NCBI GenBank assembly: GCA_050290145.1
Contig: JBNKHC010000304.1
Location: 1 to 7,234, forward strand
Source of the DNA: Pelagibius sp050290145
GTDB lineage: Bacteria > Pseudomonadota > Alphaproteobacteria > Kiloniellales > Kiloniellaceae
Direction of reading: 5' to 3'
DNA: 7,234 nt
This document shows positions 1-5,698 of the stretch, in pieces. Made by a program: the position numbers and the translations under genes. The number at the start of each line of letters is the position of its first letter. Positions within the stretch are counted from its first letter, which is position 1. The notes beneath the pieces are model-generated. The model saw nothing but the letters and a program-made list of their open reading frames with translations. It was not told the DNA's origin and ran no database searches.

Positions 1-516
1 ATCGGTCCATTCGGCCTCCACCAGCAAGTCGGCGCCGGGGGAAATGGGGCTGGTCAGCGCGTCGCTGACAACCTGCTTTTCCGGGTCGTCGCGGGCCACC
101 AGGGCGACCGTGTCCATCGCCACCGCTTCCTGCGTGGCCGGCAGCACGGCGAACTGCACCCGCACGGTGCCCCGCTGCGGCTCCAGCGCCAGCAGGTAGT
201 CCTTGCCCAGCTCCCGGCCCATGAGGATGTGGAAGTTGTTCGCCAGGGTCTGGCGGTCACCCGGCGAGACCCTGCGCATCGCCTCCAGCGGCGCGAAGTA
301 CATGACCGGATCCAGCATGATCTTGTCATAGCCGCCATTGCGGGCGCGCTCACTGATGTAGACCAGGTCGGGGGCGAACTCGCCTTCGCCGGGCCTCAGT
401 TTGGCCTGGACCTCGGCAGGCAGTATCGCGGAGGTATTTTGCGGTGCCTCACCTTCCATCTGAGCGCAGGCAGCGAGCAGACCCAACAGACCCATCGACA
501 TCAAGAAGCGCGGCAT
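1..516 (-). CDS. DUF3313-type lipoprotein, 3' end off window
   Basis: This is the first 172 codons of a leftward gene that stays open to the window edge. The start is ATG at 516, preceded by a strong Shine-Dalgarno (GGAGGA, complement of 521-526). The N-terminus is a lipoprotein signal: a short hydrophobic run, then a lipobox LLAAC with Cys17 as the lipidated residue, so the mature protein should be membrane-anchored in the periplasm. After a polar linker, residues 50-75 contain a segment (DLVYISE, then YDKIMLDPVMYF) that resembles the DUF3313 lipoprotein family, whose members are about 200-230 residues; most of the protein would then be visible. DUF3313 has no firmly established function. 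Residues 100-140 read as alternating beta strands. The gene is divergent from the DUF454 gene at 712. The family call rests on motif memory, not a search. Confidence 0.72.
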   Translation of the reverse strand, partial: MPRFLMSMGLLGLLAACAQMEGEAPQNTSAILPAEVQAKLRPGEGEFAPDLVYISERARNGGYDKIMLDPVMYFAPLEAMRRVSPGDRQTLANNFHILMGRELGKDYLLALEPQRGTVRVQFAVLPATQEAVAMDTVALVARDDPEKQVVSDALTSPISPGADLLVEAEWTD

Positions 517-646
517 CGAATCCTCCTCGTTCCAGGGGACCGCAAGATGCGACGACCGGCGCGCGGCTGGCAACGAAAATCACCCGGAAATCCGCCCCGC
601 CGGCCCTGTCCCGCTGCGACCCCGGTCAACCCAATCTAAAGAAAAC

Positions 647-675
647 CTTGGTATCCTGGTCCAGCTGCCCTATTT
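647..675 (+). promoter_or_regulatory. Candidate promoter for the DUF454 gene
   Basis: CTTGGT (647-652) and CTATTT (670-675) are separated by exactly 17 bp. This is close to the alphaproteobacterial housekeeping consensus CTTGAC-N17-CTATAT. A transcript start near 682 would give a leader of about 30 nt before the ATG at 712. The stretch 517-711 is the only non-coding space between two divergent genes, so a promoter is expected here. I saw no equally good match for the leftward gene. The assignment is by eye. Confidence 0.4.
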
Positions 676-711
676 CGTTAGCCAGCCGTCAACCGAGGCC
701 AAGAAGCCAGC

Positions 712-1149
712 ATGACCAGCCGAAGCGCCGCCGAAGACAACCGCGATATCAGCGCCCGCCGCCGTCTGGCCTGGGCCTGGACGGCCGCGGGCTACGCCTT
801 CTTCGGCATCGGCCTCCTGGGCACGGTCCTGCCGGTGCTGCCGACCACCATCTTCTGGATCGTCGCCGCCGGCTGCTTCGCCAAGGGCTGCCCGGCGATG
901 GCCCGCAAGATCTTCGCCTGGCCCGGTATCGGCCCGGCGGTCGAGGCCTTTCTCAGCTACGGCGTCATCGCGCGCAAGGCCAAGGTCAGCGCCCTGATCG
1001 GCATGGCCGCGGGCAGCGGCATCGTCCTGCTGACGGCGCTGCCGCTGGCGGCCAAGCTGGTGACCATCGCGGTCATCGCCCTGGCGGCGCTCTATGTCGT
1101 CAGCCGCCCCGAGCGCCTGCCGGAAAGCGCGGCGGCCGAAGCCGACTGA
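712..1149 (+). CDS. DUF454 / YbaN-type inner-membrane protein
   Basis: A 145-residue integral membrane protein. After a charged N-terminus (about 1-20) there are hydrophobic segments near residues 22-38, 41-57, 93-111 and 114-131, followed by a short acidic tail. The signature of the DUF454 (YbaN) family is clear: GxxLPVLPTT at about 37-46, an FAKGCP segment at 56-61, a conserved helix containing PGIGP at 71-75, and an RKAKV segment at 88-92. YbaN-like proteins are small inner-membrane proteins of about 120-150 residues with no established biochemical role. The ATG at 712 is the natural start, but its Shine-Dalgarno is weak (only purine-rich AAGAAG about 7 nt upstream). It is a single gene, with 166 bp before the next start and no convincing terminator after the stop. 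Confidence 0.85.
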   Translation: MTSRSAAEDNRDISARRRLAWAWTAAGYAFFGIGLLGTVLPVLPTTIFWIVAAGCFAKGCPAMARKIFAWPGIGPAVEAFLSYGVIARKAKVSALIGMAAGSGIVLLTALPLAAKLVTIAVIALAALYVVSRPERLPESAAAEAD

Positions 1150-1205
1150 ACCTCACTCCTCCCGGCATTTTCGTCTGGGATTTCCCATCTGGGCCTAGCC
1201 CCAAG

Positions 1206-1223
1206 GCGTCACAGCTTTGTCAC
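1206..1223 (+). promoter_or_regulatory. Pho-box-like direct repeat (weak)
   Basis: Two GTCAC pentamers at 1208-1212 and 1219-1223 have an 11-bp pitch, giving the 7-4-7 layout of a PhoB box (consensus CTGTCAT-N4-CTGTCAT). The left half matches 4 of 7 and the right half (TTGTCAC) 5 of 7. It lies about 90 bp upstream of the secreted-protein ATG at 1316, in the only non-coding gap before that gene. The spacing is right but the match is imperfect, so this is a hypothesis. Confidence 0.22.
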
Positions 1224-1315
1224 CGCCGGCATGAACCTGCCGCCGCGGCGCGGCGACTGACATCTGAAACCCGCCGCATTCAGGGGGCGCGGTAGCTAAC
1301 CGAAAGGAAAGTGCC

Positions 1316-2125
1316 ATGACCCGGAACCGATTGCGCTTCTCGACCGCCACGGGCATCGCCCTGTCGCTGATGCTCGCCGCCGGCACCGCCACGGCCGGCC
1401 CCTCCTCCGCCTCGCAGTCCGTCGCGACGCCGGGCAACATCAACACCAACTTCGCACAGCTGAAACAGATCTCCGGCTTCACCGGCCAGATGGGCTTCAG
1501 CTATTCCGACGGCGGCTACGCCCTGATCGGCAACAGCTTCAACAAGACGATCAAGCTGCGCTTCACGGTCAACTGCCCGGCCAACTACCGGGTGCACGAG
1601 GCCGGGATCCGCGTGCGCGGCGCCGACGTGGCCAACTACGACCACGAGCTGGTTTCGCCCGGCGACCTGCCCGTCGACCAGAACAGTTGGCAGGCCAGCT
1701 TCGACCAGGAGCCCTGGAACTTCGACGCGGTCCAGACCAGCGGCATTCAGGCGCTGCTCGCCGCCGGCAACAACGGCCCGGTCTACGTCAGCCTGGACGA
1801 GGAACTGGACAGCCGCACGGAGTTCTACGCCAGCTGCTCGCCCAGCCAGCCAGGTTCCGGCCTGCCCTTCATCTACTACGACAGCTATGAAGACAACGGC
1901 CACCTGCGCCCGATGACCCGCGTGCGCTACCAGTTGCAGGTCGGCATCGCACAATCGCGCCAATTGAAAGCCAATCCGGCGTCGCGGCCCGCCGGCATCA
2001 GCGAGCGTCTGCGCCACCGCGACCGGGCGGCGCCGGCTGCGCAAGCGAAGGCCTTGCTAAAAGCGCCCGGCGGCTGCCCCTACGACTGCCCGCCGCCGGC
2101 AAACCGACTGCGCTTCAAGAACTGA
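1316..2125 (+). CDS. Secreted protein of unknown function
   Basis: This 269-residue protein is not one I recognise. It begins with a clear Sec signal peptide: Thr/Arg-rich n-region, hydrophobic core about residues 13-22, probable cleavage after TATA-G near 27. The mature part (about 40-210) is rich in Tyr, Asn, Gly and Asp with alternating hydrophobic positions, suggesting a beta-rich extracytoplasmic domain. There are four cysteines: Cys87, Cys174, Cys254 and Cys258. The last two lie in a short CPYDC segment near the C-terminus, so two disulfides are possible. Residues 212-250 form a basic Arg/Ala linker likely to be exposed. The start at 1316 has a good Shine-Dalgarno (AAAGGAAAG) at suitable distance. 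The gene stands alone, with a terminator immediately downstream. Codon use matches its neighbours, so nothing suggests recent transfer. Confidence 0.8.
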   Translation: MTRNRLRFSTATGIALSLMLAAGTATAGPSSASQSVATPGNINTNFAQLKQISGFTGQMGFSYSDGGYALIGNSFNKTIKLRFTVNCPANYRVHEAGIRVRGADVANYDHELVSPGDLPVDQNSWQASFDQEPWNFDAVQTSGIQALLAAGNNGPVYVSLDEELDSRTEFYASCSPSQPGSGLPFIYYDSYEDNGHLRPMTRVRYQLQVGIAQSRQLKANPASRPAGISERLRHRDRAAPAAQAKALLKAPGGCPYDCPPPANRLRFKN

Positions 2126-2148
2126 TTGCCCGCCAGCCTCCCCGCCTT

Positions 2149-2183
2149 GGCCCGGTGCCGCACGACGGCGCCGGGCCGCTTTT
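2149..2183 (+). terminator. Rho-independent terminator after the secreted protein
   Basis: A 12-bp GC-rich stem (2149-2160 with 2166-2177, one G-U pair) encloses a 5-nt loop and is followed by GC then TTTT at 2180-2183. It starts 24 bp after the stop codon at 2125. It should separate the secreted-protein transcript from the dehydrogenase gene downstream, which therefore needs its own promoter. Confidence 0.78.
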
Positions 2184-2285
2184 CTGCAGGCGCGAAAAGC
2201 ATTGGTCTGAAGAGCGGGCCACTGCCGCGCCAAAACGCAACCATCTTCCTACTACCTGTGACCGGATAAACCCGCTAGGCTTTGT

Positions 2286-2292
2286 CTATAAA
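2286..2292 (+). promoter_or_regulatory. Candidate -10 element for the dehydrogenase-cytochrome unit
   Basis: CTATAAA at 2286-2292 lies in a locally AT-rich stretch, 27 bp upstream of the start codon and just ahead of a strong Shine-Dalgarno (2304-2310). This would give a leader of roughly 20 nt. No good -35 hexamer is visible at 16-18 bp upstream, so the promoter may depend on an activator or on a different sigma factor. A promoter is expected here because a terminator lies upstream. Confidence 0.3.
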
Positions 2293-2318
2293 AACAAACT
2301 ATCGGGAGGAAAGTTCAG

Positions 2319-3563
2319 ATGCGAAAGGATCTTCTTGCAGTATCGCTCGCCACCCTGCTGCTGGCGACACCAGCCCTAGCTCAAAGCAATCTGGAGAAGC
2401 TCGGCCAGTTCAAAACGACGGGCGTGACCGAGTTCGAGGTCATCGATCAGACCGGTCCCTATGCCGACGGCATCCGCGAAAACCTGAAGCGGGTCAACCT
2501 TCCCCCCGGCTTCAAGATCGAGCTCTATGCCGTGGTGCCCGACGCCCGCCATATGGCGGTCGGCCCGCAGGGCATCGTGACCTTCGTCGGCACCCGCAAG
2601 ACCGAGGCCTGGTCGGTCACCGACCGCAACAAGGACCGCGTCGCCGACGAGGTGAAGAGCTTCGCGCCGTCGATCGGATTCAAGATCCCGAACGGCCCCT
2701 GCTTCTCCGACGACGGCTTCCTCTACATCGCCGAACAGAACCGGGTGCTGGTCTACCCGGCCGCCGAGTTCTTCTATGAGAGCCCGGACGTCGCCGCCTT
2801 CGAGGTGGTGCCGCAGGGCAAGCTGATCCCGGTGGAAGAGGAAAGCTACAACCACACGGCGCGCGTCTGCACCATCGGCCCGGACGACAAGCTCTACATC
2901 ACGATCGGCCAGCCGTTTAACGTCTTCGCGCCCGAGAAGATGGACCTCTACACCCAGCACGGTATCGGCGGCATCATCCGCATGAACCGTGACGGCTCCA
3001 ACCGTGAGGTCTACACCTACGGCGTCCGCAACTCGGTCGGCCTCGACTTCAACCCGGCCAACGGCGAGCTGTGGTTCACGGACAACCAGGTCGACGGCAT
3101 GGGCGACAACATCCCGCCGGGCGAGTTGAACCGCCAGACCGCCAAGGGCCAGCATTTCGGCTTCCCCTGGTATGGCGGCGGGGACACCCGCACAAACGAG
3201 TATGCCGATTCCGAGCCGCCGGCCGACGTGATCTTCCCGGCGGTCAACATGGTGGCCCACGCCGCCGACCTCGGCATGCACTTCTATCAGGGCAACCAGT
3301 TCCCGGCGAAGTACAGGGGCGGTATCTTCTCCGCCCAGCACGGTTCCTGGAACCGCACCACGCCGGTCGGCGCGCGGGTGATGTTCACCCCGGTCAACGA
3401 GGATGGCTCGGCCGGTGAGACCACGGTGTTCGCCGACGGCTGGATCGACGAGAACGGCGAGTACCTGGGCCGGCCCGTCGACGTGGTCGAGCTGCGCGAC
3501 GGCTCGATCCTGGTTTCCGACGATCTCGCCGGTGCGATCTACCGCATTTCATATGGCATGTAA
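2319..3563 (+). CDS. PQQ-dependent sorbosone/glucose-dehydrogenase-like periplasmic enzyme
   Basis: A 414-residue exported oxidoreductase of the soluble GDH / L-sorbosone dehydrogenase beta-propeller family, which oxidises sugars, sugar aldehydes or related compounds in the periplasm using PQQ. Residues 1-22 are a Sec signal peptide (cleavage after ALA-Q). The propeller starts near residue 60 (LPPGFKIELYA). His179 in the NHTARV motif aligns with the catalytic base of soluble glucose dehydrogenase, followed by GPDDKLYITIG. GVRN at 235-238 aligns with the GxRN segment whose Arg contacts PQQ. The C-terminal signature GRPVDVVELRDGSILVSDD is present (384-402), and the length suits the family. The ATG at 2319 follows a GGGAGGA Shine-Dalgarno. 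There is no fused haem domain; the cytochrome gene 77 bp downstream may fill that role, and pqqE lies nearby. The true substrate is unknown, and the family name does not prove sorbosone. Confidence 0.9.
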   Translation: MRKDLLAVSLATLLLATPALAQSNLEKLGQFKTTGVTEFEVIDQTGPYADGIRENLKRVNLPPGFKIELYAVVPDARHMAVGPQGIVTFVGTRKTEAWSVTDRNKDRVADEVKSFAPSIGFKIPNGPCFSDDGFLYIAEQNRVLVYPAAEFFYESPDVAAFEVVPQGKLIPVEEESYNHTARVCTIGPDDKLYITIGQPFNVFAPEKMDLYTQHGIGGIIRMNRDGSNREVYTYGVRNSVGLDFNPANGELWFTDNQVDGMGDNIPPGELNRQTAKGQHFGFPWYGGGDTRTNEYADSEPPADVIFPAVNMVAHAADLGMHFYQGNQFPAKYRGGIFSAQHGSWNRTTPVGARVMFTPVNEDGSAGETTVFADGWIDENGEYLGRPVDVVELRDGSILVSDDLAGAIYRISYGM

Positions 3564-3581
3564 GCCGGTGTAAACTTTCCT

Positions 3582-3611
3582 GCGGCGGTCGGGCTAACCC
3601 CCGGCCGCCGC
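3582..3611 (+). other. Intercistronic hairpin between dehydrogenase and cytochrome genes
   Basis: A 12-bp stem (3582-3593 with 3600-3611, one G-U pair) has a 6-nt loop and fills much of the 77-bp gap. The 3' side is not followed by a T-run (only TTT at 3618-3620), so it is a poor intrinsic terminator. It may act as a partial attenuator or as a 3' stabiliser of the dehydrogenase message. The two genes can still be one transcription unit. Confidence 0.6.
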
Positions 3612-3640
3612 ATCTGCTTTCACGGGAACAACTCCACGGA

Positions 3641-3982
3641 ATGATTGTGACGAAGACGCCCCTCCTGCTCCTCGGGATCGCGGCCCTGGCCGCCACCGCC
3701 CTCTGCACGCCCGCCCAGGCCGGCGACCCTGCCGCCGGCCGCAAGAAGGCGCGACAGTGCCAGACCTGCCACGGCATCGACGGCATCGCCAAGATCCCCA
3801 TTGCCCCGCACATCGCGGGGGAAAGCCAGATCTACCTGGAAACCCAGCTCAAGGCCTTCCGCTCGGGCAAGCGCGAGCACGAGATCATGTCGGTGATCGC
3901 CAAGGGTCTGAGCGACGGGGACATCGCGGACCTCTCGGCCTGGTACTCCTCGATCAAGATCACAGCGACCATGCCGGAGTGA
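3641..3982 (+). CDS. Small class I cytochrome c, periplasmic
   Basis: A 113-residue exported monohaem c-type cytochrome. A signal peptide covers about residues 1-27 (cleavage after AQA). The haem-binding motif is CQTCH at 40-44, with His44 as proximal ligand. Met83 in the EIMSVIAKGLSDGDI stretch is the likely distal ligand, in the position typical of cytochrome c553/c4-like domains, which usually end in a helix like DIADLSAWY here. It should carry electrons in the periplasm. Placed just downstream of the probable PQQ dehydrogenase in the same direction, it is a good candidate for that enzyme's acceptor, passing electrons to a terminal oxidase. The start is ATG at 3641, but its upstream GGA is adjacent. 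A GTG start at 3647 is spaced better and would remove only two residues. No regulator site of its own is visible. Confidence 0.9.
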   Translation: MIVTKTPLLLLGIAALAATALCTPAQAGDPAAGRKKARQCQTCHGIDGIAKIPIAPHIAGESQIYLETQLKAFRSGKREHEIMSVIAKGLSDGDIADLSAWYSSIKITATMPE

Positions 3983-4002
3983 GCTGCTCTGCGAAACAGG
4001 AA

Positions 4003-4037
4003 ACGGCATGCGATGCCGGAGGAACATCGCATGCCGT
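4003..4037 (-). terminator. Perfect 13-bp hairpin in the convergent gap, probable terminator
   Basis: The arms 4003-4015 and 4025-4037 are exact reverse complements over 13 bp around a 9-nt loop. Read leftward, the stem is followed by a T-rich run (TTTCCTGTTT), which fits termination of the YHS transcript. Read rightward there is no T-run, so for the cytochrome message it may mainly protect the 3' end. It lies between two convergent stop codons (3982 and 4119). Confidence 0.6.
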
Positions 4038-4040
4038 GGA

Positions 4041-4073
4041 GCGGCCGGACTCTTGGGGGCTTAGGCCGGCCGC
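4041..4073. repeat. Second inverted repeat in the convergent gap
   Basis: Perfect 8-bp arms, GCGGCCGG (4041-4048) and CCGGCCGC (4066-4073), with a 17-nt loop, start 3 bp after the preceding hairpin. No T-run follows on either strand. It may reinforce transcription stop between the convergent genes. An isolated GC-only 8-bp repeat could also be chance in such GC-rich DNA. Confidence 0.4.
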
Positions 4074-4118
4074 AGGATACCCGGGCCCCGGACGCTGCTG
4101 GGGATTACCCCCGCAACG

Positions 4119-4643
4119 TCACTGGGCGCCCAGGGTGACACCCGCCGGCGGGGAAGTCTCCAGGCGGGAATCGGCGATATGGCGGATCAGCGGCCAGTTG
4201 TTCTCGGCGCCCTTGAGGAAGCCGGGAACGTTCTCCCGCCACTTGGCCTGAACATCCTTGTTGAGGTTCAGGTAGAGCTTGTCGTCGACGATGGCCCAGG
4301 CCTGCGGATCGCCGTCGAACTTGCGGCCCATGGCAGTGCCGAAGGCGCAGAAGCCGCCGTACTGGGGAGCGTACTTGGCGGGGTTGCCGGCGAAGAGGTC
4401 ACGGTGCTCGGCGCTGGCGAAGCGGTAGGTCGCCCCGCCGTGCTCGGCGGTGTAGCGGCTGTCGCCGGCGACCGGCTTGCCCTCGGTGAAGTAGGCGACC
4501 ACGTCAAAGCCATGCACGGCATAGCCTTCAACGATGTTGACTTCCTCCGCCGCGGACACGACCTGTGTCATGGTCGGCACGCTGGCCCCGGCCAGGACCA
4601 GCGTCAGCAGGGCGCCGCGAAGGGCTTTGTTGAGATTCGGCAT
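4119..4643 (-). CDS. Exported YHS-domain protein
   Basis: A 174-residue protein read leftward from ATG 4643, with a GGAG Shine-Dalgarno about 9 nt upstream. Residues 1-32 are a signal peptide (basic start, hydrophobic core 10-20, cleavage near VSAA), so it acts in the periplasm. The YHS domain spans about 42-105: HGFDVVAYFTEGKPV, then ATYRFASAEHRDLFAGNP and YAPQYGGFCAFG with Cys99. A conserved C-terminal part (WAIVDDKLYLNLNKDVQ, then NWP) is typical of the stand-alone periplasmic YHS proteins of about 150-170 residues. YHS domains are generally thought to bind metal, but this subgroup has no settled function. It is convergent with the dehydrogenase-cytochrome unit and divergent from the AraC regulator, which is its likely controller. 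It ends with a short tail (156-174) of no clear role. Confidence 0.88.
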   Translation of the reverse strand: MPNLNKALRGALLTLVLAGASVPTMTQVVSAAEEVNIVEGYAVHGFDVVAYFTEGKPVAGDSRYTAEHGGATYRFASAEHRDLFAGNPAKYAPQYGGFCAFGTAMGRKFDGDPQAWAIVDDKLYLNLNKDVQAKWRENVPGFLKGAENNWPLIRHIADSRLETSPPAGVTLGAQ

Positions 4644-4708
4644 AACGGTTCACTCCGCAATGGTTCTTTCTGCAATGACGTTCAGGGCCTTCGCCCCTTG
4701 AGCAAAAC

Positions 4709-4761
4709 CTAGTCAGACGGATTTGATCTTTTGTCCGAAGAAACACGCCATTCGTCCGAAG
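4709..4761. promoter_or_regulatory. Three 11-bp elements phased at 21 bp, candidate AraC-type operator
   Basis: TTTGTCCGAAG (4730-4740) and TTCGTCCGAAG (4751-4761) match at 10 of 11 positions, 21 bp apart. A weaker copy, CTAGTCAGACG (4709-4719), matches 7 of 11, again exactly 21 bp away. AraC-family regulators often bind direct half-sites spaced about 21 bp, two helical turns, on one face of DNA. The elements lie upstream of the YHS gene and overlap the TTG start proposed for the regulator. They could therefore serve both control of the YHS gene and autoregulation. Binding by this regulator is inference. Confidence 0.45.
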
Positions 4762-5621
4762 TCGCCGCCTCCGGGGCCGCCGGCACCTTCCCCTGGCTGA
4801 GCCGGCGCAGCCTCAGCGCCAGCGTCTTCTTCTCCGGCCCGCTGTGCGGCGGCGTCGACTACGCGGACGACAACCCCCAGGGCCACCTGCATCTGGTGCA
4901 ACGCGGCCCGGTGACGCTGCACGCCGCCGGCAGCGCGCCCCTGCGCATCGAACGGCCGAGCCTGATCCTCTTCGCCCGCCCCCGGCACCACCGCCTGGAG
5001 ACCGACGAGCGGTCCGGCGCCGACCTGGTCTGCGCCCGTCTGGCCTTCGAAGGGCCCGAGGCCGACCTGCTGCTGCTGGGCTTCCCCGAGCGCCTCGTCA
5101 TCGCGCTGGACGACCTGGAGGGTCTGGAGCCGGTGCTGGGCCGCCTCTTCGACGAGGCCTTCACCCGGGCCTTCGGCCAGCAGGCCGCGGTGGACCTGCT
5201 GATCGAGCTGCTGATGGTCATGCTGCTGCGCCACTGCGTCGCCCGGGGCCTGACGGAGAGCGGCCTGCTGGCCGGCCTGGCCGACCCCAAGCTGGCGCGG
5301 GCCTTGACCGCCATGCACCAGGCGCCGGAGGCCGAGCTGCCCCTGGAGCGCCTGGCCGAAATCGCCGGCATGTCGCGCTCCACCTTCGCCGCCGCCTTCA
5401 AGGCGCGGGTCGGAATCTCCCCGGGCGACTACCTGACCACCCTGCGCATGACCGTTGCCCGCCAGGAGCTGCTGGCCGGGCGCCCCTTGAAGGCGGTGGC
5501 CGCCGAGGCCGGCTACCGGAGCCCCACCGCCCTGGCCCGCGCCTTCCAGCGGCAGTTCGGCTGCGGCCCGCGCGAATGGCTGGCCCGCCAGGGCCGCCCG
5601 GCGGCGCGGGAGACTGTCTGA
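4731..5621 (+). CDS. AraC-family transcriptional regulator with cupin-type sensor domain
   Basis: A 296-residue DNA-binding regulator. Residues about 25-185 look like the cupin_6 (AraC_binding_6) effector domain: SGPLCGGVDY near 35-44, HLVQRG at 54-59, and a PSLILFARPRHHRL stretch at 76-89. The C-terminus carries both AraC helix-turn-helix motifs: LERLAEIAGMSRSTFAAAFK at 205-224, and LKAVAAEAGYRSPTALARAF at 253-272, then the QFGCGPREWL ending. The start is uncertain. The frame is open back to a TAG at 4710, there is no ATG before the sensor domain, and TTG 4731 with a weak GGA about 9 nt upstream gives a normal family length. A downstream GTG at 4896 would cut into the domain. It is divergent from the YHS gene. 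The effector is unknown. Confidence 0.87.
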   Translation: MSEETRHSSEVAASGAAGTFPWLSRRSLSASVFFSGPLCGGVDYADDNPQGHLHLVQRGPVTLHAAGSAPLRIERPSLILFARPRHHRLETDERSGADLVCARLAFEGPEADLLLLGFPERLVIALDDLEGLEPVLGRLFDEAFTRAFGQQAAVDLLIELLMVMLLRHCVARGLTESGLLAGLADPKLARALTAMHQAPEAELPLERLAEIAGMSRSTFAAAFKARVGISPGDYLTTLRMTVARQELLAGRPLKAVAAEAGYRSPTALARAFQRQFGCGPREWLARQGRPAARETV

Positions 5622-5698
5622 ATTCGGAGAAACCCCGGTTTCCTGCGGTTTTGCGGCTACCCCGTAAGAGGCTCGATTCCTCACCCCGCAGCGGTAAA

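Noticed and set aside
2376..3341. A 321-codon minus-strand open frame opposite the dehydrogenase
   Set aside because: Its composition (Val/Asp/Ala/Arg repeats) is that of an antisense shadow, and the plus strand encodes a well-supported enzyme with catalytic motifs.
4119..4643. Selenocysteine version of the YHS protein
   Set aside because: Some relatives are named (seleno)protein, but this reading frame has no internal TGA and has an ordinary cysteine at position 99.
5629..5642. GAAACC/GGTTTC inverted repeat after the AraC stop as a terminator
   Set aside because: The loop is only 2 nt as written, the usable stem is about 5 bp, and no proper T-run follows directly.
5644..5695. A complete tRNA gene in the gap before 5699
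   Set aside because: Only a T-arm-like hairpin and a short outer stem are present; there is no D-arm or anticodon arm, and the region is too short.
4844..5698. Upstream extension of the PGBD-TPR frame through the AraC gene, as if one 598-residue protein
   Set aside because: The extension is Pro/Arg/Gly-rich out-of-frame translation of the AraC gene. The real protein begins with a signal peptide at 5699.
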